This document shows, in pieces, positions 11,201 to 23,500 of a DNA stretch of 64,000 nt (within the stretch, counting starts at the first letter, position 1; every line of letters starts with the position of its first letter). The notes beneath the pieces were generated by a model, which searched no databases, was not told the DNA's origin, and was given only the letters and a program-made list of their open reading frames with translations. The DNA comes from Morella rubra (taxonomy: Eukaryota > Streptophyta > Magnoliopsida > Fagales > Myricaceae), in assembly GCA_003952965.2 (NCBI GenBank), contig CM025850.1, positions 21,168,615 to 21,232,614 of the forward strand, read 5' to 3'. Both the position numbers and the translations under genes were made by a program.

Positions 11201-13714
11201 ATTGCTGAATACTAAAAGGGATGCCAATCTCAGGGCTGCGCACAGCATTCAAGACTCGCAAAGTTTTGCACATCTCTTGTATACGGTCACGTTGGAAATT
11301 ACTGCCAAAGCCAACTGGATATCATTACCGGGAGGAAAAAAAAAATCAGAAAATATGTTTGTTCTTTTAAGAGTTTGCAATTACAAAAGATCCTGTAAAT
11401 AGAGGGTACGCATTTCTTTATGTTAGATGGAATAAAATACAGGAAAAAATTAAATTGGCATGCTCACAATCAGTAGCAATACTACCAAATATGGACTTCA
11501 CAAGTAGTAGTAAACTAAAGCAATTAGGTATGCAAAATCCCTGTGCAGCCGCATTTATGTAACCCATCTCATCTTTATGTTAAGAACCATGTGCTCAAAA
11601 AAGCCTTAAATCCAAACTACACCAAGAAACAAGGAGGGAAAATATGAAAAGTCTCCATGTTTCATCTCCCATGGAAATGCACACATACACACACAAATAT
11701 GTAAAAGAATGTTAAACCAGTTACAGAATTTTTCAAATTTATAACAGAAAAAGATGAAATGCTACTGCATCAGCTAAACAAACATACCTGCAAAAGGCTT
11801 GGCCATAGCTTGCAGCTCTTAGTAGTGTCCTTTGACGTAAAACATCAAATTCATGACCAGCAGCATCAACACATGCTTCAACAGCCTCTGGCAATGAGGA
11901 TCTTATTAATCTCAAATTTTCATCAGCCTGCCAAATCACCATTTCTGTTAACAAACTCCAAAATTCCGTAAACCCTGGATAAAGTACTTGTGTAGTTCTC
12001 TTTCATTCCAATTTGAAGACCAGTAAAACTAGAGAAGGAAAGAAAAATTAAAATATAGGTGCAGTATGGACCAACAAATGCTTTCATTTTCATTGGTTTT
12101 TCCTTTCACAACTCAAAGATAAAAGGAAAACAAGTCCTTTGCTTTTCAATGAAGATGCAAGTGAGATGAATAACACACAAATCATGGAATTCTAATCCCT
12201 CAAACTAAATGAAAAAATAAATTAGCTATATATTGTGCATAATGACAACAGAGCAGAGAGAGAGAGAGAGAGAGACAAAAGAGGCATGCCTTAGACTGCG
12301 CCTGTCAAAATGATCCAAAGCATCATAAAGTAAAGCTGCAGGTGATGTACTCCCAATCTTAAAGATGGATACAGTGGAATTAGGTACCAGTTGCAGAAAC
12401 TCCAAACTCGAGTTAGATAAAATCCTCACTCCATCACACTCGGGGATAAGAACTATTGGTTCATCATAAAGGTAGCGCACGGGTTGGTCAGAAGGACCCA
12501 CCATCAGAAGCATGTCATCCCAATAGAGTAGCACACTGTCTAATCCACACCATGCTAGCTGCTCAGGGGGAAGAGCTGACTGTCCGCAAGAAAACAACAT
12601 AAACAAGATTCCATATAAGCTACCCTAGCTTGTGAAATGTTAAACTTGGACCATAAATCACAGGCACATATAGCACATATCAGAGGGACAAAATTACACA
12701 GCGGAACACAAGCAGTAATTTCGTGATAAGAGTTGACCTCATAAACCATAAAAGTAATCACTGTTATCTGAAGTGAGCACTGTAAAGTATTCCCCAAATG
12801 AACCTACTCTACCGACATTCATATTGCATGCGATCCTAATTCAGTAGTTTAATCACAAACAACACTGTACGGTAGTATATAAACTAACTGGAAAGCATTA
12901 CGAACAAACTAACCTCGCAGTGGTATTCAAAGATCTTCTCAAACCTTGTAGAGTACACCGCCATTCGGCCGTCATGCGTAAACGACGCGACGAACCTCCC
13001 ATTCCCCGAGACCACCATCTTCTGCAGCGGTCCATCCCCAGGCGGCAACGGCAATGGCTGCACCTCGTCCTCCTCTACCATCACCACCTCCTCGCCAATC
13101 GCTAATAACACCTCCACATTCCCGGACATCGTATACTGCGGCTCAATAACCGCCACGCAGTGCGGAAGCTCCTCGATCCCCACCGGTGCTGGGTCAGCCA
13201 GCCTCACCGGCGTCGGGTCGTTGCTCTTGAAATCCGCGATGGAGAAGACTTTACAAGTGTCCGTCAAGCAGACTACGCCATTTCCCCAGAAAACGCACTC
13301 GACCACGTTCTCGTCCAAATACTCTTGCCCTAGGATTGAAAAGTTGGGCTTGAGAGGCTCGGCGTGGATCGTGTAGCGGTAAACGGTGCCGTCTTGGACG
13401 ATGCAGACGAGTGTTTGGTCTTCAGTCCACGAGAGCCCGATCAATCGGCCACCGGGGTTCTTCCAGACAGTGTCAGCGATCGGGTCGCCTGCGGAATTGA
13501 AGATGCGGAGCTTGCGGAGGGCGGACTCTGCATAGAGCTGGACGATCTTGGAGTCGTCGCGGATGAGAGCGATGGGACCGCCAAATGGCGCGCAGGCGAC
13601 CTTGTTGCGGCTTAGGTCGATATGCTTCCACCGCATCGGGCGGTATAGCTCGGGTTTGCGGTAGTAGCGGTCGCCGAGGAGCTGCCACTCCGCGGCCACC
13701 GACACGTTCGCCAT
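5207..13714 (-). CDS. VPS16: Vacuolar protein sorting-associated protein 16 (VPS16/VCL1), 15 exons
   Basis: VPS16 is a core subunit of the HOPS and CORVET tethering complexes at late endosomes and vacuoles; the Arabidopsis orthologue is VCL1, needed for vacuole formation. Exons by GT-AG sites and homology: 13714-12914, 12579-12290 (or to 12277), 11927-11788, 11301-11196, 11107-11015, 9473-9384, 9296-9183, 9082-8975, 8889-8816, 7851-7797, 7257-7076, 6836-6707, 6462-6362, 5702-5605 (or from 5695), 5371-5207. Start MANVSVAAEWQLLGDRYYRK and end SFQGAS fit the plant family. The N-terminal about 400 residues form the Vps16_N beta-propeller. The C-terminal Vps16_C helical solenoid includes HEFLKDFFLSTGQ, VAFLLWKESWELGKNPMASK and AIFVDSSISDTIRTCIVLGN. 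Expected length is about 850 aa, normal for the family. Two anomalies: the end of exon 2 lacks one base and has GC rather than GT after AAG; the end of exon 13 lacks two bases. Both can be bypassed by alternative sites that keep the frame. Identity is near certain; intactness is not. Confidence 0.95.
9474..11014 (-). other. Large VPS16 intron 5 (1.5 kb)
   Basis: Lies between the exon ending LGMNQ and the exon beginning EVVIMHWACSK. Donor GTAAGT is at 11014 and the acceptor TAG is at 9474. It contains reading frames (for example 9622-10113 plus) with no domain and no similarity I recognise. I see no clear transposon ends. It is four to five times longer than most other introns in this gene. 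Confidence 0.8.
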
Positions 13715-15398
13715 TTCTGGAAAGCAAAGGGGTAATCGACTTGTGTGTAGTTTTAATCGGAGAGCTTCAGTTCACGGATTGGGGTTCTCAGTTTTCTTTT
13801 GCTTTCCGTCTTCTCCATCTGAAGAGTGAAAGAGCAGTTTTAGGCCGTTAGGAACATGAAACAGAGACTCGAGCTTTCAACTACAAAGCTGGGTTTTTCT
13901 GTTTCCGGTTTTTCGTGACCAACTGGATTATGGTTTGTTACTTCGATAAGGGAAAAAAAATTGTTAGAATTTTTTCTCTTTACGGAAGGTAGGTAAAATG
14001 GTAAATTCCTTTGAGATTAGGAAAAAAATGGTTGGAAATTTAAAAAAAAAAATGGTTGAAATTTATAAAAAACGTGTTGGAGTTTTTGTAAAATATTTCT
14101 TATTTGAGAAAAAATGGTTGTGAAATTTTTTTCATGTACATCCAAACAACAATTTTATGATTTTGCTCAAGAAAAAAAAATTATTATTATGCCTTTAGTT
14201 TGCATGAAAATATTTTCTAATTAAATATCCTGAAAAACTTTGTATGCGAGATAACAATGAAATGTCTTGCATACTTTGAGAAGTATGTTTTCAGCATATT
14301 TTTTTCACACACATTTTAATTTATACGTTTTAATAAAACTTTAAAAGAAATAAAATAGAGTCCAACTCAAATTAGAGCAAGTAGAAAACAAAAACACTAA
14401 AAAAAATTCAGAACAATTGGAGGATATCAACCATTATCGAAGGACAAAAAAAAAAACTAATATTCTTTCAAAACATATTTATAGTTAAAAATATTCTTTT
14501 ATTTTTCTTATTTTGACGAAATCTTATGAAAAAATAAACACAAGTTACGAAAAATCTTTAAATTGGCAAAAAGTATTTAAAATTTAAAAAAAATATAATT
14601 TTCACCCACCAATTATTATAGATTTTGTACTTTACACCTTAAACTACTACATTTGAGATATTATATTTATAAATTACTAATTTTTAACACATTACATTTT
14701 TCTTCTATTTATTTTCTTTTAAATTGGACACAAATTGACTTTTTTAAACGAAACTATGATTATTCCTAAAATGTTAACCTGCCATAAACTGATAATTTTT
14801 TCTATTAGGAGTCACTTCACATATCATTGCGAATTATTATTATTTTTTTCTTTTGAGTGACTATTCTTGTTTACTGAAATGCAATGGCCACATCATCCCT
14901 AATATTAGGGTAGTACAAGACTCGGTCGGGGTCAGAGTCGGAGTCAATTGATATTGAACTCACCCATGGTTGGAACTCTAAAGCCGCACAACTGATCGAA
15001 CCCTACCTATCTATGGGTGAGGTTTTGGTCAAGGCCGACTTTCACCGAGCTCAGTCAAGGTCGAGTGGCCTTAGACTCATAGTCATGGAGAAGTTGGGTA
15101 GTGCCCAAATCCAACCTCGATCGAGAAAGATGTTGACATCTCGAGCCTTACAATATTTTGGACCCAACCCTGACTCGACCCTGTATGCGAGACGGCCGAA
15201 CTAGACCGGGTTCAGTCAAAATCGAGATCGGGCAGCGTCTGAACAGCCAGGACTCTTGAGCTGTGAAGGCGAACTGCTCAATTCCTTAGTTGGACAGGCA
15301 ATAGCCCGTCCCAAGTTCCACGTGACCAATAACAACAGGCAGCTGCCACTTTGACAATAGAACGTCACCGCTTTAGCTCAGAAAGACAGAAACTAATC
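13715..15398. other. VPS16 5' flank and intergenic DNA up to the gap
   Basis: 13715-13870 is probably 5' UTR and proximal promoter of VPS16; no strong TATA box is seen. 13900-14880 is AT-rich and non-coding. 14930-15250 is GC-richer, with repeated GACTCGGTCGG- and CGACCCTG-like words. This composition resembles that of the 28860-28980 stretch and of the 3.9-4.4 kb array, so it is probably repeat-derived. No gene is supported. Confidence 0.5.
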
Positions 15399-16398
15399 NN
15401 NNNNNNNNNNNNNNNNNNNNNNNNNNNNNNNNNNNNNNNNNNNNNNNNNNNNNNNNNNNNNNNNNNNNNNNNNNNNNNNNNNNNNNNNNNNNNNNNNNNN
15501 NNNNNNNNNNNNNNNNNNNNNNNNNNNNNNNNNNNNNNNNNNNNNNNNNNNNNNNNNNNNNNNNNNNNNNNNNNNNNNNNNNNNNNNNNNNNNNNNNNNN
15601 NNNNNNNNNNNNNNNNNNNNNNNNNNNNNNNNNNNNNNNNNNNNNNNNNNNNNNNNNNNNNNNNNNNNNNNNNNNNNNNNNNNNNNNNNNNNNNNNNNNN
15701 NNNNNNNNNNNNNNNNNNNNNNNNNNNNNNNNNNNNNNNNNNNNNNNNNNNNNNNNNNNNNNNNNNNNNNNNNNNNNNNNNNNNNNNNNNNNNNNNNNNN
15801 NNNNNNNNNNNNNNNNNNNNNNNNNNNNNNNNNNNNNNNNNNNNNNNNNNNNNNNNNNNNNNNNNNNNNNNNNNNNNNNNNNNNNNNNNNNNNNNNNNNN
15901 NNNNNNNNNNNNNNNNNNNNNNNNNNNNNNNNNNNNNNNNNNNNNNNNNNNNNNNNNNNNNNNNNNNNNNNNNNNNNNNNNNNNNNNNNNNNNNNNNNNN
16001 NNNNNNNNNNNNNNNNNNNNNNNNNNNNNNNNNNNNNNNNNNNNNNNNNNNNNNNNNNNNNNNNNNNNNNNNNNNNNNNNNNNNNNNNNNNNNNNNNNNN
16101 NNNNNNNNNNNNNNNNNNNNNNNNNNNNNNNNNNNNNNNNNNNNNNNNNNNNNNNNNNNNNNNNNNNNNNNNNNNNNNNNNNNNNNNNNNNNNNNNNNNN
16201 NNNNNNNNNNNNNNNNNNNNNNNNNNNNNNNNNNNNNNNNNNNNNNNNNNNNNNNNNNNNNNNNNNNNNNNNNNNNNNNNNNNNNNNNNNNNNNNNNNNN
16301 NNNNNNNNNNNNNNNNNNNNNNNNNNNNNNNNNNNNNNNNNNNNNNNNNNNNNNNNNNNNNNNNNNNNNNNNNNNNNNNNNNNNNNNNNNNNNNNNNN
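15399..16398. other. Assembly gap of exactly 1,000 N
   Basis: All bases are N. The round length indicates a placeholder, so the true size is unknown. Long reading frames spanning it are artefacts. The 5' part of the following LINE lies in or beyond the gap. Confidence 0.99.
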
Positions 16399-17950
16399 TA
16401 CGGGTCTCTTAGGTTTACAGCTGATATGGAGAAGGCGTACGCAAAATGGAATGAGATTTAATCCTCTCATTGATGCTGCAGTTTGGTTTTAGCAAGAAGT
16501 GGATCAGATTATTGACCAGTGTATGTCTACGGTCTCATACTCCATTTTGTTAAATGGTAGTCCTTTCGGTTTGTTTCGGCCTAAGAGAGGGTTGAGGTAG
16601 GGTGATCCCCTCTCTCGCTCTCTTTATTTTGGGCACGAAAGTACTCTCTTGGTTGTTAGTAAGAGCAAAGGTCTCAGGTAGAATTCATGGCACGCGTATC
16701 AACCACTCTGCTCCTTCCATTTCGCATTTCCTATTTGTAGATGACATGTTGCTTTTTGCAAGAGCCAACCTATAAGAAGTTGAAGTCATTCGACAGATTT
16801 TTATCACGTATTCAGATTGGTCTGGGCAAACGCTTAATTCCGGCAAATCGTCTATTTCATTTAGTAAGAATGTGCTTCCCAATCACAGACAAGCGCTGAC
16901 AGAAGTTCTGGTACTCAACCACACTGTAGCTCTGGGCAAGCATTTGGGACTGCCACTTATACTACCAAGATGCAAGAGGTAGGCTTTTTTTGAGATTAAG
17001 GAAACTTTGATGAAGAGAATCTTGGGGTTGAAAACTCGGCTTTTATTACAAGCGGGTCGAGCATGTCTCATAAAGTCGGTAGCCACAAAAATGCCAATTT
17101 ATGTAATGTCCAGCATCCTCTTGCCATAAGGTAACTGCCATGAGCTCGACTCCCTTATTCAGAATTTTTGGTGGGATTTCCCCCAGGAAAAGAAGAGGAA
17201 TTTATCCCAAAGGCTTGGGAATCCATTTGTTGGCCTCGTGATGTAGGAGGCTTAGGTTTCAGGCATTTCTTCGACTTTAACAAAGCCTTAATCACAAAGC
17301 TTAGGTGGCAACTGTGCAATACTGGGGAGAAGTAATGGGTCAAGGTTATTCGAGCAAAGTACTGCAATCCAAATAGAGCAGGTACGCCAGTCCACTCTCA
17401 ACCGAGTTCTTGGTTCTGGAATGGCATCCAACGTTGCAGCTCTTTAATTAACAGAGGGATTCATTACCAGATTGGGGATGGATCAAAGTTGAACGTTTGG
17501 CTAGACCCATGGCTGTTGCAAGATGAACAATCTACACCAAAGCCACGGATTGCAGATACAGAGTTGAATCTGGGGTTGAAGGTTCAGGACCTAGATTTTG
17601 GAGCCTCGGGTGCATGGGATGTCAACCTTATTCAACACTTATTTGATAGAGACAGTGCCTTGGCTATTCACAACTACCTCCCCCAAGAATGAATGAATTG
17701 GATGTTGCGACTTGGAAATGGACATCAGACCAATAGTTCTTTGTTAAAAGTGCCTATCTAGATGTCATTAGTTCTCGTGCTCCTCCTCTTCCAATTCTCT
17801 CTTCTGGTGAACGGAAGGCCTTTTGAAAATTGATTATCCCCAATTGGCTTAAGCAATTTCTCTGGAGATTAGCTTGGAGAGCTCTCCCTGTTATGGGTGT
17901 TCTTGCAAATATCCTTAATTTCTCTGATCTAGTTTTCTATAGATGTCAGC
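16399..17950 (+). mobile_element. LINE (non-LTR retrotransposon) fragment: RT and zf-RVT region, decayed
   Basis: Translation in shifting frames gives plant L1-type reverse transcriptase. DMEKAY-like starts at about 16420. The catalytic FVDDMLLFARA is at 16734-16766. Downstream come LLLQAGRACLIKSV, IYVMSS and WW-x-F motifs, then the zinc-binding RT-associated region (WPRDVGGLGFRHFFDFNKAL, NVWLDPWLL at 17490-17515). Many stops and frameshifts show it is dead. The element was split by a solo LTR at 17951-19299, and joining the two sides restores a Cys-x2-Cys zinc-binding motif (RCQHCEAEVETFEHL). The 5' end is lost in the gap. Confidence 0.9.
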
Positions 17951-19299
17951 TGTAATGCCCAAACCCAAACTCCATACGGATAGATTTCCATATAAAATAA
18001 GGTTTTTTCACCATGACTAATCATTTATCTAGGCCCCAATATTTCAAAACTAATTATTACAACCTCAGCAAAATATTCATAAACCATAAAAAGCCCACAA
18101 ATATCAATCCGAGTCCCTAAAATTTACATTAGCATATCTGATATTTTCCAACATCGATGAAGATCTCCCAAAAGAATTAAAATAACAACTTCTCCAAAAT
18201 TAATCTTTAAAAGTACTCTTACAAAACATGTTTTTGAAGTACAAATCTATCTGAATCTCCTCAAACTTCTCTAATTTTGCCAACTCTGAAAAATATGAGA
18301 ATAAGTAGTGAGCTACGACTAGTTCAGTAAGTAGCAAGTCAATGGGGTTCGGGGAAAAGCTCACAAATATCAATCCGAGCCCTAAAATTTACATTAGCAT
18401 ATGTGATATTTTCTAACATCGATGAAGATCTCCCAAAAGAATTACAACAACAACTTTATCACAAAAACTGAAATCCAAAACAAAATACCGTGAGCCATAC
18501 CAAAACCAAAATACAAGTTTGTAACAAAAATCCAAAGCCACGCAATATAGGGAAATCACCAATGGTCACACAGACATCTAGGCCACACAAACCTCTAGGC
18601 CACAAAGACCTCCAAATACTACGAGGGGTATCAAATTGGCCACAAAGACCACAAGATATATATATTAAAGATATATCACGCAAAGATAATTTCCATAGTA
18701 TGTTCACCAAAACAAGTTATAAATATTTCAATTGAGTTTCATGAAATCTCAACAATCATCTTTAACCCAAAATTTGATTAATTCCCCAAATAGTACATAA
18801 AAAACCATATAAAATACGGTACACGTTTAAAAATCCATTGAAGAACCACTTATCTCAAACGCTTAACCAATCCTTAAAGCTTCTCCAATAATTGCCGAAC
18901 AATCTCTCGGAATCTAATAGCACCACCTCAATCCAAATTTTGGTCTCCAATATACATTTTCTACGACCATTTATTAACCTCCATCTCTTCAACATTTAAA
19001 ATTCAAACATATCTGTATCCATCACTTTTAAATTCAAATATAAGATCCTTATCTATATCTTTCAAATTCAAATACAAAGGTAATCTTTATTCATATCTTA
19101 GCCTTTAAATTCAAACCAAGGATCAAATCTTCATCCAAACCTTTAAATTCAAATATAGATCACATCTCATCTCAGCACCTTTAAATTTGAAAATACTATT
19201 CAACCTCTATCCAAAAATCAAATATAGGATTAAGCCCTTATCTCTTTGTTTAAATTTCAAATTTCTCACTTAATACTTTTGTCGTGATGGGTTATTACA
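17951..19299 (-). mobile_element. Solo LTR (1,349 bp) inserted in the LINE, TSD TCAGC
   Basis: Starts TGTAATGCCC and ends GGTTATTACA on the plus strand (TG...CA termini with inverted TGTAAT/ATTACA). It is flanked by a perfect 5-bp duplication TCAGC (17946-17950 and 19300-19304). No internal coding region, PBS or PPT is present, so this is a solo LTR left by recombination between two LTRs. An internal direct repeat of about 100 bp occurs at about 18088-18190 and 18355-18455. A hairpin word shared with other LTRs (18308-18331) places the sense strand on minus. Probably Ty3/gypsy by its ends, but the superfamily is inferred. Confidence 0.9.
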
Positions 19300-19788
19300 T
19301 CAGCACTGTGAGGCAGAAGTGGAAACTTTTGAACATCTATTTATCTTCTGTTAGTTTGCGAGCTGTGTTTGGCGCCACTCACCCTTTCTGATCACTGTGG
19401 AAGTGTTGGGTAATATTTCTATGGTCTCGTGGATTCAAATGTTGATTGACCCGATTAAATATTTTAGTTTAAATCATATCAATGAGCATGCATTTGTGGT
19501 TATGTGGCTGTGGCGTTGGATATGTTATGGTTTTCTAGAAACTAGAAGGTACACAAAGCAAAACCACCAGACCCCAATCAGCTCATCCTATCCATCCAGA
19601 GGTGTCACAGAGACCATCTAATGGCATGGGCTTAGAAAGCATCGTAAGAATTGAAGGTGTAAAAGGCTACTAGTAGGGTTTTGTGAAAATCAACTATGAT
19701 GCAGCTGTTTGCGACTCTTTTGTGGCTATAGCTTATATCTGTCATGACTCCATAGGGATTTTTTGTGGGCTCGTTCAAAGATTCTTCT
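19300..19788 (+). mobile_element. LINE continuation: end of zinc-binding region and start of RNase H
   Basis: Picks up directly after the solo LTR with HCEAEVETFEHLFIFC, then a linker. It then gives the start of a plant LINE RNase H domain (VKINYDAAVCDSFVAIAYIC, about 19680-19740; the D of NYDAA is the first catalytic aspartate). The frame is broken by stops. The domain is interrupted by the gypsy element at 19789 and resumes at 26655. Confidence 0.8.
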
Positions 19789-20568
19789 TGATGTGAACCT
19801 CGCCAAGAATAACGAGACCTAACAACGAAAAGGGAACCAAGATCGTTCTAGGACTGATTCGAATGGAAGACCTCGACCCGTTGTTTATGAAAACAAGAAC
19901 CTCGGTATAAGGAAGACGCCACAAACGGTGATGGAAATTCCGTTTGATAAGTCAAGTTGAACGCCACGGGAAATCCCGATAAGTTCGAGTAGTTCTTCAA
20001 AGAACCAAAGAGAATTAATCCACAATTTTGATTAATCAATGTCTGCCGAATTACAAAGCAAAGCTCCTATTTAAAGGCTAAACATTACAAGGAAAATAAC
20101 CCTAACAAGGAAACCTAATTAAACCCGAAATTAGATAAGGAAATAAAGCCTAACACGCCTAAAAACAACAAACAAAAGGAAATAAAGTTGCGCCTAACAA
20201 AGGTGGACGCCTAAAATAAAGAGCTCAATAAGGAAAAAGTGTTGGGCGTCCAAAAGAAGTGCAAGCCATAAAAGGAAGGATTTGGGCGCCTAGAATAGAG
20301 ATCCTTCTAGAAGAGCCCCAAAAATATTTCTTTCCAACTTGAAGCTGATTTGGGCGCCTAGAATAGAGATCCTTCTAGAACTTGAATCAAGGTGACAATC
20401 TTTGTGGTTCACGTGGATCATGTTCAATGGGCTTCCACGAATTTGCTTGAGCCCATAACTCTTGAATTAGTCCGTTGAGTACATCTTTAAACTTCTTTGC
20501 TCGTGCTCTCGTAACCGGCCCAATTGGTACTTGAACAGATCCTTCGAAACGGTGCCTTGATTCCATCA
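19789..20568 (-). repeat. 3' LTR of the gypsy element
   Basis: 780 bp, TG...CA, highly similar to 25861-26654 and 40586-41395. It contains a direct repeat of a GGGCGCCTAGAATAGAGATC block (about 20282 and 20349). The start of the LTR (sense) encodes the C-terminal tail of the polyprotein (20387-20569). Confidence 0.95.
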
Positions 20569-20569
20569 T
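20387..20569 (-). CDS. Polyprotein C-terminal tail encoded in the LTR
   Basis: 60-aa frame containing VQVPIGPVTRARAKKFKDVL followed by NGLIQELWAQANSW. A basic GP-(M/V)-TRARAKKFK motif is common at the C-terminus of plant Ty3/gypsy polyproteins. The frame is also open in the 5' LTR (26441-26662) and in the solo LTR (40605-40799). So this piece of protein is encoded inside the LTR rather than only between the LTRs. Downstream of integrase, the sense frame appears to run through the PPT into the LTR. Confidence 0.7.
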   Translation of the reverse strand: MMESRHRFEGSVQVPIGPVTRARAKKFKDVLNGLIQELWAQANSWKPIEHDPREPQRLSP

Positions 20570-20581
20570 TCCCCTCCTCTT
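20569..20581 (-). promoter_or_regulatory. Polypurine tract of the gypsy element
   Basis: On the minus strand this reads AAGAGGAGGGGAA immediately before the TGATGG start of the 3' LTR, the expected position for plus-strand DNA priming. Confidence 0.85.
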
Positions 20582-20599
20582 GAAAAGGATTTGCCCTCA

Positions 20600-23500
20600 A
20601 ATCATCACCTACATCAAAAGGACTCAAATCAGTAACATTAAAAGTGGCACTTACATTGTACTCACCAGGTAAATCTAGCTTGTAAGCGTTGTCATTGATG
20701 CGCTCGAGGACTTGGAAAGGACCATCCCTCTTGGGAGCAATTTGGAACGTCTTTTCGCCGGGAATCTTCTTTTCTCATATGCAGCCAAACCCAATCGCCG
20801 GGTTCAAAAACTATCTTGTGACGTCCCTTGTTGGCTTGTTTTGCATACTGCTCCGTTCGTCGCTCAATGTTGAGTCTTGCTTTCTCATGAATCTGCTTTA
20901 ACAAAGTCAGCTTTCTTTTTGCCATCTAAATTAACATGCTCAGTCAAAGGCAAAGGAGATAAATCCAATGGAGTTAAAGGATTAAACCCATATACAATTT
21001 CAAATGGCGAAAATTTAGTAGCAGAATGAACAGCTCTATTATAAGCAAACTCAACATGTGGTAAACATTCTTCCCATGTTTTGATGTTCTTTCTAATGAT
21101 CGCCCTCAATAAAGTAGACAAAGTCCTATTGACTACTTCAGTTTGACCATCAGTTTGTGGATGACAAGTAGTGGAAAACAATAGCTTAGTACCTAGCTTA
21201 CACCACAAAGTCTTCCAAAAATAGCTCAAGAATTTAGCATCTCTATCCGAAACAATTGTCCTAGGCATGCCATGTAATCTCACAATCTCTCTAAAGAACA
21301 AATCAGCAACATGCGAGGCATCATCCGTTTTGTGACATGGAATAAAATGTGCCATCTTAGAAAATCTATCCACAACCACAAAAATTGAATCTCTTCCACG
21401 TTTAGTCCTAGGCAATCCTAACACAAAATCCATTGAAATATCAATCCAAGGCTCACTAGGAATTGGTAAAGGAGTATACAAACCGTTGGCTGCACTTTGG
21501 ATTTAGCTTGCCTACATGTGACACATCTACCACAATTCTTCAACATCTCGTTTCATGTGAGGCCAATAGAAGTGTTCTTGCAAAATAGCTAAAGTTTTTG
21601 CAACTCCAAAATGTCCCATTAACCCTCCACCATGTGATTCTTGCACTAATAACTCCCTCAATGAACAATTAGGCACGCATAACTTATTCTCTCGAAATAG
21701 GAATCCATCAAGCCTAAAGAACTTACCACATGCAATTTTCTCACAAGCCCTATATTCCTCACCAAATTCGTGGTCATCAGAGTATAAATTTTTAATATGC
21801 TCAAAACCAAGCAACTTTGCATCTAGTGTGGAGAGTAAAGCATACCTGCGAGAAAGGGCATCGGCTACCACATTCTCCTTACCTTGCTTATACCGAATGA
21901 CGTATGGAAACGTCTCAATGAACTCCACCCAACGCGCATGCCTTTTGTTTAGCTTGTGTTGGCCCTTCAAGTGTTTCAAGGACTCATGATCGGTGTGAAT
22001 CACGAACTCCTTAGGCCATAGGTAGTGCTGCCACGTCTCTAAAGCACGAACCAATGCATACAACTCCTTATCATAAGTTGGGTAGTTTAAGGCTGCCCGC
22101 TTAATTTCTCGCTGAAATAAGCAAGTGGTCGTCCTTCTTGCATAAGAACTGGCGCCATGCCAATACCTGAAGCATCACATTCAATTCAAACGTTTTAGAA
22201 AAGTTAGGTAAAGACAATAAAGGGGCATTGGTCAGCTTCTCTTTAAGTAATTGAAACGCCTTCTCTTGCTCTTCTCCCCATCGAAATCCAACGTTCTTCT
22301 TGATCACTTCGGTAAGTGGTGCGGCTATGCTACTAAAGTCCTTCACGAAGCGCCGGTAAAAACTAGCAAGTCCGTGAAAACTACGAACATTACCTACACT
22401 CGTGGGACTCGGCCACTCTTTGATTGCACGTACCTTCTCTTCATCAACCTGTATACCTTGGGCACTAACAACAAATCCCAAAAATACAAGCTTATCGGTG
22501 TAAAAAGTACACTTCTTCAGATTAGCAAACAACTTTTCTTTCCTAAGCACATCTAAAACAGATTTCAAATGTACTACATGATCGTCCACGTTTTTGCTAT
22601 AAATGAGTATATCATCAAAGTAAACAACAACGAATCTACCTATAAATGCACGCAAAACATGGTTCATAAGTCTCATAAAGGTACTCGGAGCATTAGTCAA
22701 ACCAAAAGGCATAACTAACCATTCATACAAACCATATTTTGTTTTAAAGGCGGTTTTCCACTCATCTCCTTCTTTTATCCTAATTTGATGATAACCACTC
22801 TTTAAATCAATTTTAGAAAATATGCAAGAACCATGCAGCTCATCTAACATATCATCTAAGCGAGGAATAGGATGACGATACTTTACCGTTATGTTGTTGA
22901 TGGCTCGGCAATCAACGCACATTCTCCACGTCCCATCCTTCTTAGGTACAAGTAAAACCGGGACCGCACATGGGCTCATGCTCTCCTTCACGTGCCCTTT
23001 CTCCAACAACTCACTTACTTGCCGTTGAAGCTCCTTTGTCCTCGGGATTGCTCCTATAAGCTGGTCGGTTTGGAATTGTTGCACCGGGAACAAAATCGAT
23101 TTGATGTTCAATCCCTCGGATTGGAGGTAACCCATGTGGTGTTTCCTCGGGAAGACATCCTCATATTCCTGCAAAAGAGAAACAATAGAACTAGGCAAAG
23201 CAAGGTCAAGTTCGTTAGTGTTTAAAAATGCCTCTTTGTACAAAAGTACAATCATCGGCTGATTTGAAAGCATCGCTCGCTTGATCTCACTCACTTTTGC
23301 ATAGAAATTCTTTTGTTTTCTCTCTGATTTTCTCTCAATGGCCGAACCTTGATTTTCTCTCTCTTTTTTGTCGGCCTCTCTCGGATTTTCACTCTTTTCT
23401 TTTTTCACTCTTTCTTTTTCACTCTCTTTCTTTTGCTCACTCTCCTTTTGCAATCTCACTTGATCCTCATATACTTGCTGCGGTGTCAATGGTACAAGAG

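Noticed and set aside
12920..13851. Open frames antisense or out of frame to VPS16 exon 1 (12920-13105, 13364-13615, 13473-13727, 13585-13851)
   Set aside because: GC-rich coding exon shadows; the VPS16 frame fully explains this sequence.
15351..16470. Two long open frames (353 and 365 codons) on both strands
   Set aside because: They run through 1,000 N and contain almost no real sequence.
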